From Paraburkholderia madseniana (GTDB lineage Bacteria > Pseudomonadota > Gammaproteobacteria > Burkholderiales > Burkholderiaceae), in contig NZ_VOSW01000059.1 of assembly GCF_009690905.1 (NCBI RefSeq), positions 1 through 64,000 of the forward strand: 64,000 nucleotides of DNA, given 5' to 3'. The translations under genes were made by a program, and so were the position numbers. How positions within the stretch are numbered: the first letter of the stretch is position 1; each line of letters opens with the position of its first letter. Positions 42,466 through 51,466 of this stretch are shown here, piece after piece. Below the pieces are notes generated by a model, which was not told where the DNA came from, made no database searches, and saw only the letters and a list, made by a program, of their open reading frames with translations.

Positions 42466-44079
42466 TTACTCGACGGTCGGCGGATTTTCGAACGTGTGGA
42501 ACGGAGCCGGGCTCGGCACGGTCCATTCGAGGCCCGTTGCGCCGTCCCACGGCTTGTCGCCGGCCTTTTCGAGTTCACCGCCGCCACGATAGGCCGGCAG
42601 CGCAACCGCGAACAGGAAGTAGACCTGTGCCAGACCGAAGCCGAAGGCACCGATCGAGATGACCTGGTTCCAGTCCGTGAACTGTGCCGGGTAGTCAGCG
42701 TAACGACGCGGCATACCTGCGAGACCGACGAAGTGCATCGGCAGGAACGCGAGGTTAAAGAAGAACATCGACGCCCAGAAGTGGATCTTGCCGCGCGTTT
42801 CGTTGTACATCCAGCCGGTCCACTTCGGCGCCCAGTAGTACCACCCGGAGAACAACGCGAAGAGCGAACCCGCAACCAGCACGTAGTGGAAGTGGGCCAC
42901 CACGAAATAGGTACCGTGATACTGGATGTCGAGCGGCGCCATGGCGAGCATCAGGCCCGACAGACCGCCGAACGTGAACACCAGCAGGAAGCCGACCGCG
43001 AACAGCATAGGCGTTTCGAAGGACAGCGAACCGCGCCACATCGTCGCGACCCAGTTGAACACCTTCACACCCGTCGGCACGGCGATCAACATCGTCGCGT
43101 ACATGAAGAAAAGCTGGCCCGTCACCGGCATACCGGTTGCGAACATGTGGTGCGCCCAGACCATGAACGACAGAATCGCGATCGACGAGGTTGCGTACAC
43201 CATCGAGCTATAGCCGAACAGCGGCTTGCGCGAGAACGCCGGGATCACCTGCGACACAATCCCAAACGCCGGCAAGATCATGATGTACACCTCGGGGTGC
43301 CCGAAGAACCAGAAGATGTGCTGGTACATGACCGGGTCGCCGCCGCCTGCCGCGTTGAAGAACGACGTGCCGAAGTGACGATCGAACAGCACCATGGTGA
43401 TCGCGCCTGCCAGAACCGGCATCACGGCGATCAGCAGGTATGCGGTGATCAGCCACGTCCAGACGAACATCGGCATCTTCATCAGCGTGAGGCCAGGTGC
43501 GCGCATGTTCAGGATCGTCACGACGATGTTGATCCCGCCCATGATCGACGAAGCACCCATCAAGTGGACCGCGAAAATCGCGAAGTCCATGCCCGGGCCC
43601 ATCTGCGTCGACAACGGTGCGTACAGCGTCCAGCCCGCGGCGGTCGCGCCGCCCGGTGCGAAGAACGAACCGACCAGCAACACCGCAGCCACCGGCAGCA
43701 GCCAGAAGCTGAAGTTGTTCATCCGCGCGAAAGCCATGTCCGATGCGCCGATCTGCAGCGGCACCATCCAGTTCGCGAAGCCGACGAAGGCCGGCATGAT
43801 CGCGCCGAACACCATGATCAGGCCGTGCATGGTGGTCAACTGGTTGAAGAACTCGGGGCGCATGATCTGCAGGCCCGGCTCGAACAGTTCGGCACGGATC
43901 ATCAGCGCCATCACGCCCCCGGAGAGGAACATGGTGAACGAGAAGATCAGGTACAACGTACCGATGTCCTTGTGATTGGTTGCGAACAGCCAACGACGCC
44001 AGCCATGCGGCGTTTCGTGGGCGTGGTCGCCGTGTACGTGCTCGTGGCCCGCGACTACATCGTGTCCGATGCTAGACAT
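42466..44079 (-). CDS. ctaD: Cytochrome c oxidase subunit I
   Basis: Catalytic subunit of the aa3 heme-copper oxidase, 537 residues with 12 membrane helices. It shows the oxidase signature around IFWFFGHPEVYIMILP (CuB ligands and cross-linked Tyr), VWAHHMFATGMP (CuB His pair) and VVAHFHYVLVAGS (heme ligands). The ATG at 44079 has TAGGAG 7 bases upstream. coxB lies 44 bases upstream. Confidence 0.97.
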   Translation of the reverse strand: MSSIGHDVVAGHEHVHGDHAHETPHGWRRWLFATNHKDIGTLYLIFSFTMFLSGGVMALMIRAELFEPGLQIMRPEFFNQLTTMHGLIMVFGAIMPAFVGFANWMVPLQIGASDMAFARMNNFSFWLLPVAAVLLVGSFFAPGGATAAGWTLYAPLSTQMGPGMDFAIFAVHLMGASSIMGGINIVVTILNMRAPGLTLMKMPMFVWTWLITAYLLIAVMPVLAGAITMVLFDRHFGTSFFNAAGGGDPVMYQHIFWFFGHPEVYIMILPAFGIVSQVIPAFSRKPLFGYSSMVYATSSIAILSFMVWAHHMFATGMPVTGQLFFMYATMLIAVPTGVKVFNWVATMWRGSLSFETPMLFAVGFLLVFTFGGLSGLMLAMAPLDIQYHGTYFVVAHFHYVLVAGSLFALFSGWYYWAPKWTGWMYNETRGKIHFWASMFFFNLAFLPMHFVGLAGMPRRYADYPAQFTDWNQVISIGAFGFGLAQVYFLFAVALPAYRGGGELEKAGDKPWDGATGLEWTVPSPAPFHTFENPPTVE

Positions 44080-44123
44080 GACAATCTCCTAATGCGAATA
44101 CTGCGGTGCTGACCATGAACACG

Positions 44124-45710
44124 TCAGGCAGCCGGGCTGATCTGGACACGCCGGGCTTCTTTCGCGTCGCCGCCGCCCGTGATCGTTTCCGGCTTCTTCA
44201 AAATGATGTGGTCTTCGGCAATGCCGGCTGCTTTCAGTGCGTCGCGCACGGCTTCGGCACGGGTCTTCGCGAGCTTCGCGTTGACTTCGGCAGAGCCGGT
44301 GGCGTCGGTGAAGCCCGACAGTGTGAACTTGGCGTCCGGGTGTGCTTTCGCGTAGGCCGCGGCCGCGTCGACCGCCGCTTTCGCGTCGGTCGGCAGCGTG
44401 CTCTTGCCGGTGTCGAAGTAGACGTTTGCCGGGAGAGCTGCTTGCGATGCTGCCGCGCTGTCCGAACCGGCCGCAGCCGCGTCAGCACCCGAGGCAGCCG
44501 CTGCGCCGCTAGCAGCCGCGCCTGCGTCGGCCAGATGATTGCCACCTTCCGGCAGCTTGCCGTTACGGGCCTCCAGAATCTGCTTCGGCTGGAGAATGTC
44601 GCCGGTGTGGTTGCCCCACGAATTACGTTCGTACGTGATGACCGAAGCGATTTCGACGTCGTTCAGCGTCGGCGCCCACGAAGGCATCGCGTTCTTGCCC
44701 TTCAGCACCAGGCTCACGTGCTCGGCGATCGGGCCGTTGGCGATCTTGCTGCCGTCCAGCGCCGGGAATGCGCCAACGCCCTTGCCGGTCGGCTGGTGGC
44801 AGACCGCGCAATTCGCTGCGTACACCTTGCCGCCGCGCTCCATCAGCTCAGCCATGGTGTAGGTCTTGTTCGGATCGTCCTGGCCGGCGGCCATTTTCTG
44901 CTTCTGCGTATCGACCCACTTCGCGTAGTCGTCTGCCGACAGCACTTCGACCACCACCGGCATGAATGCGTGCTCCTTGCCGCACAGTTCGGTACAGAAG
45001 CCGCGGAAGGTGCCGGTCTTGTCAGCCTTGAACCACGTGTCGCGCACAAAGCCTGGAATCGCATCCTGCTTCACGCCGAAAGCCGGCACGTACCAGGAGT
45101 GGACCACGTCGTTCGCGGTGGTGATGATGCGGATTTTCTTGTCGACCGGGACGACGAGCGGATTGTCGACTTCCTGCAGATACGTGGTGGAAATCGGCTC
45201 GCGGCCATCGGTTTGCGCACGCGGCGTGGCCAGCGTGGACAGGAAGCTGATGCCCTCACCCGGACCCTTCACGTAGTCGTAGCCCCACTTCCACTGGTAG
45301 CCCGTGACCTTGATGGTGACGTCGGCGTTCGTGGTGTCCTTCATCGCGACGACGGTCTTGGTGGCGGGGAGCGCCATCAGCACGACGATGACGAACGGCA
45401 CGATCGTCCAGATGATTTCGACGGTCGTGCTTTCGTGGAAATGGGAAGCCTTATGGCCTTTCGATTTGCGGTGCGCAAACATCGAATAGAACATCACTGC
45501 GAACACGCCGATGAAGATCACCGTGCACAGGATCAGCATGAACGTGTGGAGGCTGTAGAGCTCCTCAGCGATTTTCGTCGCCGGCGGCTGGAGATTGATC
45601 TCGTTGACGGCAGGGCCGCCCGGAACATCGCCCACTGCCAGGGCCGCACCGGCGAAAAGCAGTCCGCTCATCGCCAGCACGCCCATGAGGGCTCGCTTGA
45701 TTGTTTTCAT
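44124..45710 (-). CDS. coxB: Cytochrome c oxidase subunit II with cytochrome c and OmpA-like domains
   Basis: The 528-residue subunit II has a signal peptide (1-25) and two membrane helices (about 55-80 and 97-117). The CuA domain has Cys239, Cys243, His247 and Met250 in CTELCGKEHAFM, plus His204. A fused cytochrome c domain has heme site CAVCH (301-305). An Ala-rich linker (about 393-425) is followed by an OmpA-like peptidoglycan-binding domain (about 426-528; YFDTGKSTLPTDAK, LSGFTDATGS). The added C-terminal domain is not part of classical subunit II and suggests anchoring to the cell wall. The start at 45710 follows AAGGAAG. Confidence 0.94.
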   Translation of the reverse strand: MKTIKRALMGVLAMSGLLFAGAALAVGDVPGGPAVNEINLQPPATKIAEELYSLHTFMLILCTVIFIGVFAVMFYSMFAHRKSKGHKASHFHESTTVEIIWTIVPFVIVVLMALPATKTVVAMKDTTNADVTIKVTGYQWKWGYDYVKGPGEGISFLSTLATPRAQTDGREPISTTYLQEVDNPLVVPVDKKIRIITTANDVVHSWYVPAFGVKQDAIPGFVRDTWFKADKTGTFRGFCTELCGKEHAFMPVVVEVLSADDYAKWVDTQKQKMAAGQDDPNKTYTMAELMERGGKVYAANCAVCHQPTGKGVGAFPALDGSKIANGPIAEHVSLVLKGKNAMPSWAPTLNDVEIASVITYERNSWGNHTGDILQPKQILEARNGKLPEGGNHLADAGAAASGAAAASGADAAAAGSDSAAASQAALPANVYFDTGKSTLPTDAKAAVDAAAAYAKAHPDAKFTLSGFTDATGSAEVNAKLAKTRAEAVRDALKAAGIAEDHIILKKPETITGGGDAKEARRVQISPAA

Positions 45711-45800
45711 AGCTTCCTTACCCAAAATTTCCATTCAAACCCTCGACCCCGCTGGCAGGCTGTCTCGCGCTCCCCGTGAACGCCGCGCGTCTCAACGCGT

Positions 45801-46274
45801 CTAACAACGCGTGAGCCACATACGCAATTCGCCTGCGAACTGCGCGCGCCGATACTGCGCGAGATGTTGCCCGATCATGATCGTCTGTCCGCGCGAGACC
45901 AGTTTGATCTGGTCACGCGGCGTTGCGCCCGGTTCGATCCGCACCCAGCGCGGATTGAATTCGAACTGCGTGAGCCGCTCGGCGCTGACCTGCTCGATCA
46001 CGAGCCGGTTCGGAAACAGCCGGACGCACTCGTAATCGACAGCATGACGCGCATATATGGCAAACGCGATGCCCACCGCCAGCAATTCAATACCGGTGAA
46101 CGGCAACACCAGCCAGGCGCCGACCAGAACCAGCATGAAAGCAATTGCCAACGAGAACAACGCAAGCGACACGTAGAAACATACGAACTGCCGCGGCGAT
46201 ATCGAACAGTTGCGCTTCATCGTCCAGTCTTTGAGAACCGGTTCTGAATCCGCCAGCAGATCTGATGCTTCCAT
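45801..46274 (-). CDS. DUF2244 membrane protein
   Basis: The 157-residue protein starts MEASDLLADSEP and has two adjacent membrane helices (CFYVSLALFSLAIAFMLVLVG and LVLPFTGIELLAVGIAFAIYA), then a soluble domain with WVRIEP and GQTIMIGQHL. This is DUF2244, commonly just upstream of coxB in proteobacteria. The start at 46274 follows GGGAGG. It is 90 bases upstream of coxB and shares its promoter at 46432-46460. Function unknown. Confidence 0.82.
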   Translation of the reverse strand: MEASDLLADSEPVLKDWTMKRNCSISPRQFVCFYVSLALFSLAIAFMLVLVGAWLVLPFTGIELLAVGIAFAIYARHAVDYECVRLFPNRLVIEQVSAERLTQFEFNPRWVRIEPGATPRDQIKLVSRGQTIMIGQHLAQYRRAQFAGELRMWLTRC

Positions 46275-46431
46275 CGCTGCCTCCCGCCGACCGTCACCCA
46301 TCACCGCCTGCGGCCATTGCTCGCGACCGCAGAATCCAGCCACTTGATTACCGCCGCGCCACTTCATGTTGCAGCCCTATGCCTCGGGCCTGCCGCCCCA
46401 AATGTGGGAACTCCGGGCGACAAACTGACGC

Positions 46432-46460
46432 ATTATAGGCGCGATCCATGGCATCCACAA
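46432..46460 (-). promoter_or_regulatory. Promoter for the DUF2244-coxB-ctaD operon
   Basis: On the minus strand TTGTGG (46460-46455), a 17-base spacer and a perfect TATAAT (46437-46432). Transcription would begin near 46425, leaving a leader of about 150 bases before DUF2244. Confidence 0.65.
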
Positions 46461-46535
46461 GCAAGCCTCAATCGGCCCACAAGCCCGGTGCGACAAGCCT
46501 CCGCGCCGTTTTGACGCAGCTTTCACGCGTCTTTT

Positions 46536-46579
46536 GAAGCGGTAATTTCAGACATAACAGATGTCCTCTTTACCGCTTC
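46536..46579. repeat. Two-part inverted repeat after bioC
   Basis: GAAGCGGTAA (46536-46545) pairs with TTACCGCTTC (46570-46579). Inside it, GACAT and ATGTC form a second stem around AACAG. Neither strand has a T-run after it, so if it ends transcription it is not a classical terminator. Confidence 0.6.
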
Positions 46580-46588
46580 GTTGATTCC

Positions 46589-47554
46589 TCACCGATTCCT
46601 CGACGAGCCTCGTCCGATATCCTCGAGCCGCACGATCCCATGCCCTTCGGCCGTGGTGCGCGGCACGGCTTTCCAGGCGTGGCCGTAGATCACTTCGAAG
46701 GTCAGCGCGATCGTGCCGTCGGCGCGCCGGCGGGCCTCGAGCGCTGCCAGCAAAGCCTTGTGCAGCCTACGCGCGACGGCGTTCGCGGTAGCCTCGCGCT
46801 CGAACGGATAGGCGCCCCAGCGACGCACATCCGCGAGCAGCGACTCGGGCGACTTATATGTAATGGTGAGTGTTTCCTGGTCCATCACCGGAATCTCGAA
46901 GCCGCTTTCGACCAGCATGTCCCCGAGGTCATGCATGTCGACAAAGTCGATCACATGCTTGCGCGAAGCAACGCCATGCGCGGCCTCGACCTCGGCGTAG
47001 GCGCCGCGTAATTCCTTCAGCGAATCGGGGCCGAGCGTGCTGAACATCAGCAGGCCGTTCACTTTCAGCACGCGTTGCCACTCGGGAAACACGAGATCGG
47101 GCCGCGAGTGCCAGTGGAGAGCGAGATTGGACCAGATGAATTCGAAGGCGCCGGCCGCGAACGGCAGCGCCGAGAAGTCGGCCTGCGCAAAACGCGGACC
47201 GCGGGCGCCGAGCGCCTTGCCGAGCGTGGCCGGCAGAAAGCGCCGCCAGCTTGTGTCGCCGGAATCGTGACGCAGCGCGCGACTGAGCATTCCGTGCGAC
47301 ATGTCGGTGCCGAACACCGGCGCCTCGGGGAAGCGTTCGCGCAATGCGGGGATGTCTTCGCCCGCACCGCAACCGGCGTCGAGCACGCTCGACGGCGTAA
47401 CCTTGATGTAGTCGAGGCGTTCGCGCATGCGCTGCGCGATTTCGCGCGGCAGGAACGCGACCTGGTCGAAGGTCGCCGCACGGCGGTCGAAAATCTGCCG
47501 GAGGCGCCGGGAATCATAGGCCGGACGGCCAGATTGAGACGTAGTTGGGGGCAT
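46589..47554 (-). CDS. bioC: BioC-like SAM-dependent methyltransferase
   Basis: The 321-residue class I methyltransferase carries the SAM motif VLDAGCGAGEDIPAL, then GTDMSHGMLSRALRHD, FIWSNLALHWHSRPDLVF and LMFSTLGPDSLKEL. The layout, including RRLRQIFDRRAATFD at the N-terminus, matches BioC, which methylates malonyl-ACP to start pimelate synthesis for biotin. No other bio gene is in the window, so the assignment rests on sequence alone. The start MPPTTSQSG at 47554 is preferred over the open upstream extension. It is divergent from the comF-family gene. Confidence 0.8.
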   Translation of the reverse strand: MPPTTSQSGRPAYDSRRLRQIFDRRAATFDQVAFLPREIAQRMRERLDYIKVTPSSVLDAGCGAGEDIPALRERFPEAPVFGTDMSHGMLSRALRHDSGDTSWRRFLPATLGKALGARGPRFAQADFSALPFAAGAFEFIWSNLALHWHSRPDLVFPEWQRVLKVNGLLMFSTLGPDSLKELRGAYAEVEAAHGVASRKHVIDFVDMHDLGDMLVESGFEIPVMDQETLTITYKSPESLLADVRRWGAYPFEREATANAVARRLHKALLAALEARRRADGTIALTFEVIYGHAWKAVPRTTAEGHGIVRLEDIGRGSSRNR

Positions 47555-47638
47555 GGGTGTCGTACTGGCGTAGAGCACGAAGTATACTCGTTCGCTTCCG
47601 TCCATTCAGCGTGAAAGGCCTTTGCGGGCGGTCCAATC

Positions 47639-48433
47639 ATGCCACTCCGAAAAAATTCCTCGTCTCCCGGCGGCTCGAACGCACTTTTTGCACGCTTCAC
47701 GCGCGGCTTATATTCGGCGTGGCCGCATGTGATGCACGCTGCGTTGCCGAACCTGTGCGCACTATGCGGCAATTTGTCGCATAAGACGCTGTGTGCCGGT
47801 TGTGACGAGGCGTATTGGAACGAAGCCAGGTTGCGCTGCACGGTGTGCGCGGTCCCTTTGTCCGGAGCGCGCTGGGCGAGCCACGCGCGATATCGCTGTG
47901 CGGATTGCATCGGCGAGCCGCCGCCGTTCGAGGCAACCTTCGCTCTTGCCGATTACCGCCAGCCGCTCGACGCCTTGGCGCTCGGGCTGAAATTCCGCGC
48001 CCGGCTAATGCTGGCGCGCGAGTTTGCGCAACGCCTTGCGCGCCTCGCGGGGGACTCATGGGTGGACGCGGCTGAAAAACCCGATGTGCTCGCGCCCGTG
48101 CCGCTGGCCAACAAACGTCTTACTGAGCGCGGCTACAACCAGGCCTGGCAGATTGCGAGGCCCTTGGCCCGCGCGCTGAATGTGCGCAGCGACGCCACCT
48201 TGCTGCATCGTGTGATCCACACCGCACCACAATCGCGGCTCGACCTGGACGCGCGCCGGTTGAACGTGGGCCGAGCATTCAAAGTCGTCAAACCGGTGCA
48301 AGGTCTGCATGTCGGCATCGTCGACGATGTCATGACGACCGGCGCGACACTCGAAGCGCTGGCGCGCACGCTCAAAGCGGCCGGTGCGCGGCGCGTCACC
48401 AACTTCGTCGCGCTGCGTACACCAAAAAACTAG
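47639..48433 (+). CDS. ComF-family phosphoribosyltransferase-like protein
   Basis: The 264-residue protein has an N-terminal zinc-binding region (CALCGNLSHKTLCAGC, then CTVCAVPL and CADC) and a C-terminal type I phosphoribosyltransferase domain with the PRPP loop GIVDDVMTTGATLEAL. This is the ComF/GntX arrangement. In naturally competent bacteria ComF is needed for DNA uptake; in others the role is unclear. trmL follows 18 bases downstream. Confidence 0.88.
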   Translation: MPLRKNSSSPGGSNALFARFTRGLYSAWPHVMHAALPNLCALCGNLSHKTLCAGCDEAYWNEARLRCTVCAVPLSGARWASHARYRCADCIGEPPPFEATFALADYRQPLDALALGLKFRARLMLAREFAQRLARLAGDSWVDAAEKPDVLAPVPLANKRLTERGYNQAWQIARPLARALNVRSDATLLHRVIHTAPQSRLDLDARRLNVGRAFKVVKPVQGLHVGIVDDVMTTGATLEALARTLKAAGARRVTNFVALRTPKN

Positions 48434-48451
48434 TCTCTACCTGAAGCCATC

Positions 48452-48922
48452 ATGTTCAATGTCGTTCTCGTCGAACCCGAAATCCCGCCGAACACCGGCA
48501 ATGTCATCCGCCTGTGCGCCAACACCGGCGCGCGACTGCATCTGATCGAGCCGCTCGGCTTTCCACTCGACGACGCCAAGTTGCGCCGCGCCGGTCTCGA
48601 CTATCACGAGTATGCGCAGATGAACGTACATGCCGATTGGGCAGCGTTCGTCGCCAAGGAAGCACCCGATCCGGCTCGGATGTTCGCCTTCACCACCCGT
48701 GGCTCGGGCCGGTTTCACGAGCATGCGTTTCAATCCGGCGACTGGTTCGTGTTCGGCGCCGAAACGCGCGGCCTGCCTGACACCGTGCTCGATCAATTCG
48801 CCAATGAACAACGCGTACGTCTGCCGATGCGGCCAGGCAACCGCAGCCTGAATCTGTCGAATACGGTCGCCGTGGTCGTGTTCGAAGCGTGGCGTCAGAC
48901 CGGCTTCGACGGCGGCGCCTGA
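48452..48922 (+). CDS. trmL: tRNA (cytidine/uridine-34 2'-O)-methyltransferase TrmL
   Basis: SPOUT-class enzyme that methylates the wobble base of leucine tRNAs. The 156-residue product begins MFNVVLVEPEIPPNTGN and has the knotted C-terminal motifs FGAETRGLPD and MRPGNRSLNLSNTVAVVVFE. Length is typical. Its 3' end overlaps the convergent macrodomain gene by 28 bases. Confidence 0.95.
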   Translation: MFNVVLVEPEIPPNTGNVIRLCANTGARLHLIEPLGFPLDDAKLRRAGLDYHEYAQMNVHADWAAFVAKEAPDPARMFAFTTRGSGRFHEHAFQSGDWFVFGAETRGLPDTVLDQFANEQRVRLPMRPGNRSLNLSNTVAVVVFEAWRQTGFDGGA

Positions 48923-49443
48923 CGCCGTTCCAATTCGGCTTCGTAGCGCGCAAGCATCGCGCCGTCGAAGCAGGCGAACACCACATGTTCTATGCCCGGC
49001 TTGCGCGACAAGCTTTCGAGCACGGTGCCGACAGCAATTTGCACGGCTTCGTTGGCGGGAAAATGGTAGATACCGCAACTAATTGCGGGGAACGCAATAC
49101 TCCTGCAATGCGCCTGATGCGCCACTTCGAGCGAGCGCTGATAGCACGAGGCAAGCAGGTCCGCCTCGCCGCGCGCACCGCCCTGCCAGACCGGGCCGAC
49201 CGCATGGATCACATGTTTGGCCGGTAACTGGTAACCACGGGTGATTTTCGCATCGCCGGTCGCGCAGCCGCCGAGCGTTTCGCACTCACGCAGCAATTCC
49301 TTGCCGGCCGCGCGGTGAATCGCGCCGTCCACACCGCCCCCGCCTAGCAACGAAGTATTCGCGGCATTGACGATCGCATCCACGGCGAGTGTCGTGATGT
49401 CGACCACGCGCGCTTCTAGCGTGCAATTGTTAAAACTGGGCAT
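48895..49443 (-). CDS. Macrodomain protein (O-acetyl-ADP-ribose deacetylase, YmdB type)
   Basis: The 182-residue protein is a single macrodomain: VDAIVNAANTSLLGGGGVDG (ADP-ribose-binding and catalytic region), AIHRAAG, CATGDAKITRGYQLPA and AFPAISCGIYHFP. It removes acetyl or ADP-ribosyl groups from ADP-ribose derivatives. The start MPSFNNCTLEA at 49443 is used because the 80 upstream codons are open but unlike the family. Tail-to-tail overlap with trmL. Confidence 0.9.
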   Translation of the reverse strand: MPSFNNCTLEARVVDITTLAVDAIVNAANTSLLGGGGVDGAIHRAAGKELLRECETLGGCATGDAKITRGYQLPAKHVIHAVGPVWQGGARGEADLLASCYQRSLEVAHQAHCRSIAFPAISCGIYHFPANEAVQIAVGTVLESLSRKPGIEHVVFACFDGAMLARYEAELERRQAPPSKPV

Positions 49444-49538
49444 GAGAACCTCGCTGGTCCGAAGCGTCGATAAAACGTGGACAGCGATGGTGGGCAGCCG
49501 TTCAGCGCTTTTCGCGCTAAACGGCTGAAAGACAAGAC

Positions 49539-50537
49539 TTATTCTGCTTTCGAATCGCGCCGCAGCAAGGCGCTGACGGCGTCGCGGGGCGCTACGCCGT
49601 CGAACAGCACAGCACAGACCGCCTGCGTGATCGGCATCTCGATCGCATGAGCGCGAGCGATTGCCAACACAGCTTGCGCACAACGCACGCCTTCGGCCAC
49701 ATGGCCGAGGCCGCCGAGGATATCGTCGAGCGTACGGCCCGCGGCGAGTTGCACGCCGACCGTGCGATTGCGCGAAAGATCGCCCGTGGCGGTCAGGATC
49801 AGATCGCCCAGCCCTGTCAAACCGGTGAACGTCTCCGCCCGCCCGCCGAGCGTCACGCCGAGGCGCGACATTTCAGCGAGACCACGCGTAATCAACGCCG
49901 CGCGCGCATTCAGACCGAGGCCGAGGCCATCGGCAATACCCGTGGCAATCGCCAGCACGTTCTTCACCGCGCCGCCCACTTCCACGCCGACGATATCGTC
50001 GCCGGTATAGATGCGCATGGCGCCATGATGGAACGCAGCAACCGTGCGCTCGCGGCATGTCGATGACGTACTCGCGATCGTCAACGCGACCGGCAAGCCC
50101 TGCCCGACTTCGCGCGCGAAACTGGGGCCCGACAGCACACCGTTACTGCCATGCCCCGGCAGTTCAGCCGCGACCACCTGATGCGGCAACAACTGCGAGT
50201 CGGCTTCGAAACCTTTGCACAGCCACACCACATGCGCCGGCACTTTGCCCGCGTCGTGCATCGCCCGGAACAGACCCCGCAGACCGGCGACGGGCGTCGC
50301 CACGACGCATAACGCGTCGTCGGCGAGCGCGTGGTCGAGCGCTGCGTTCAGATCGGCTTCATAGCGAAGGGACGGTGGCAACGCAACGCCCGCCAGATAG
50401 CGGGCGTTTTCGTGCGAAGCGGAGAGATCGGCGATGAGCGCGGGTTCACGCGCCCACAGCACCGTGTCGTGCCGTGCGGCCAGATGGCCGGCGAGGGCTG
50501 TGCCCCATGCACCGGCGCCGAGGACAGCAACCTTCAT
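49539..50537 (-). CDS. gpsA: Glycerol-3-phosphate dehydrogenase [NAD(P)+] GpsA
   Basis: Makes sn-glycerol 3-phosphate from dihydroxyacetone phosphate for phospholipid synthesis. The 332 residues contain the Rossmann motif VLGAGAWGTALAGHLA, CKGFEADS, GPSFAREVGQG and the catalytic-lysine stretch VGGAVKNVLAIATGI. secB lies 21 bases upstream on the same strand, the usual grxC-secB-gpsA order. Confidence 0.95.
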   Translation of the reverse strand: MKVAVLGAGAWGTALAGHLAARHDTVLWAREPALIADLSASHENARYLAGVALPPSLRYEADLNAALDHALADDALCVVATPVAGLRGLFRAMHDAGKVPAHVVWLCKGFEADSQLLPHQVVAAELPGHGSNGVLSGPSFAREVGQGLPVALTIASTSSTCRERTVAAFHHGAMRIYTGDDIVGVEVGGAVKNVLAIATGIADGLGLGLNARAALITRGLAEMSRLGVTLGGRAETFTGLTGLGDLILTATGDLSRNRTVGVQLAAGRTLDDILGGLGHVAEGVRCAQAVLAIARAHAIEMPITQAVCAVLFDGVAPRDAVSALLRRDSKAE

Positions 50538-50558
50538 AGCCGGCACCGAACGAACGCG

Positions 50559-51029
50559 TTAATGCGTGACGCCGTTTTGCGCCGCGCCTTCCTGGCCGCC
50601 CATTTGCGCGAGACGTTGCTCGTACAGCGCCTGGAAGTTGATCTCGGCGAGGTGGATCGGCGGGAAGCCTGCGCGGGTGATCGCGTCGGCGATGTTCGAG
50701 CGCAGGTACGGGAACAGGATCGTCGGGCAGGCAATGCCGACCAGCGGATCGATCTGCTCAGCCGGAATGTTGCGGATGTCGAAAATGCCGGCTTGCTTGG
50801 CTTCGATCAGGAACGCAACCTTGTCCGACACCTTGGCCGTGACCGTGCCCGTCACGAGGATTTCGAACACGGTGTCGGCGAGGCGCTCGGCCTTCACGTC
50901 GACTTCGACTTCGACCGACGGCATTTCCTGCTCGAGGAAGATGCCCGGCGAATTCGGCTGCTCGAGCGACATGTCCTTCAGGTAGATGCGCTGGATGTTG
51001 AAGAACGGCTGGTTATTCTCGTCGGACAT
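50559..51029 (-). CDS. secB: Protein-export chaperone SecB
   Basis: Tetrameric cytoplasmic chaperone that keeps preproteins unfolded and passes them to SecA. The 156-residue product starts MSDENNQPFFNIQRIYLKD and shows the family motifs SLEQPNSP and AFLIEAKQAGIFDI. It also has CPTILFPYLRSNIADAITRAGFPPIHL-type helix elements near the C-terminus. The 37 upstream open codons are not conserved. It is downstream of grxC. Confidence 0.96.
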   Translation of the reverse strand: MSDENNQPFFNIQRIYLKDMSLEQPNSPGIFLEQEMPSVEVEVDVKAERLADTVFEILVTGTVTAKVSDKVAFLIEAKQAGIFDIRNIPAEQIDPLVGIACPTILFPYLRSNIADAITRAGFPPIHLAEINFQALYEQRLAQMGGQEGAAQNGVTH

Positions 51030-51205
51030 GATTGAGTGATTCCCTGATAGGTATGCGTGGCGGCGGCCCATGGCTCCTCGGGCCGCCAGATCGTTGCGGC
51101 GCATCGCCGGCCCTCGAAGTTGTCCTTGAAGGGCCAGCACGCACCGACTTGTATTTCACCCGCCTGACTCACGCGCCGGCCGGCGCATGCGTCAGGCAGC
51201 TTCGT

Positions 51206-51466
51206 TCAGGCAGGTTCGAGCAGAGGCATCAAACCGCCCGCGCGATCGAGCGCGGACAGGTCATCGTACCCGCCGACATGCGTCTCGCCGATGAACACCT
51301 GCGGCACTGTGCGGCGACCGGTCCGGGTCATCATTTCTTCACGACGGGCCGGGTCCTTGTCGATCAGTACCTTTTCAACGTGCTCGACGCCGCGCGACTT
51401 TAAAAGACGTTCGGCCATCTGGCAATACGGGCACACCTGGGTGCTGTACATGATGACTTTGTTCAC
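51206..51466 (-). CDS. grxC: Glutaredoxin 3 (GrxC)
   Basis: The 86-residue dithiol glutaredoxin has the redox site CPYC at residues 12-15 and the GSH-binding TVPQVFIG and GGYDDLSAL motifs. It reduces disulfides with glutathione. The GTG start overlaps the stop of the rhodanese gene (GTGA), indicating coupling. The order rhodanese-grxC-secB-gpsA is conserved in proteobacteria. Confidence 0.94.
   Translation of the reverse strand: MNKVIMYSTQVCPYCQMAERLLKSRGVEHVEKVLIDKDPARREEMMTRTGRRTVPQVFIGETHVGGYDDLSALDRAGGLMPLLEPA

Larger units (their letters stand above)
46275..46588 (-). other. Upstream region of the DUF2244-coxB operon
   Basis: A 314-base gap between bioC and the DUF2244 gene. It contains the cox operon promoter (46432-46460) and a two-part hairpin immediately after bioC (46536-46579). 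I see no gene. Confidence 0.55.

Noticed and set aside
42350..42550. Upstream extension of the 44-residue assembly protein
   Set aside because: It overlaps the end of ctaD by more than 80 bases and the residues have no membrane or family character.
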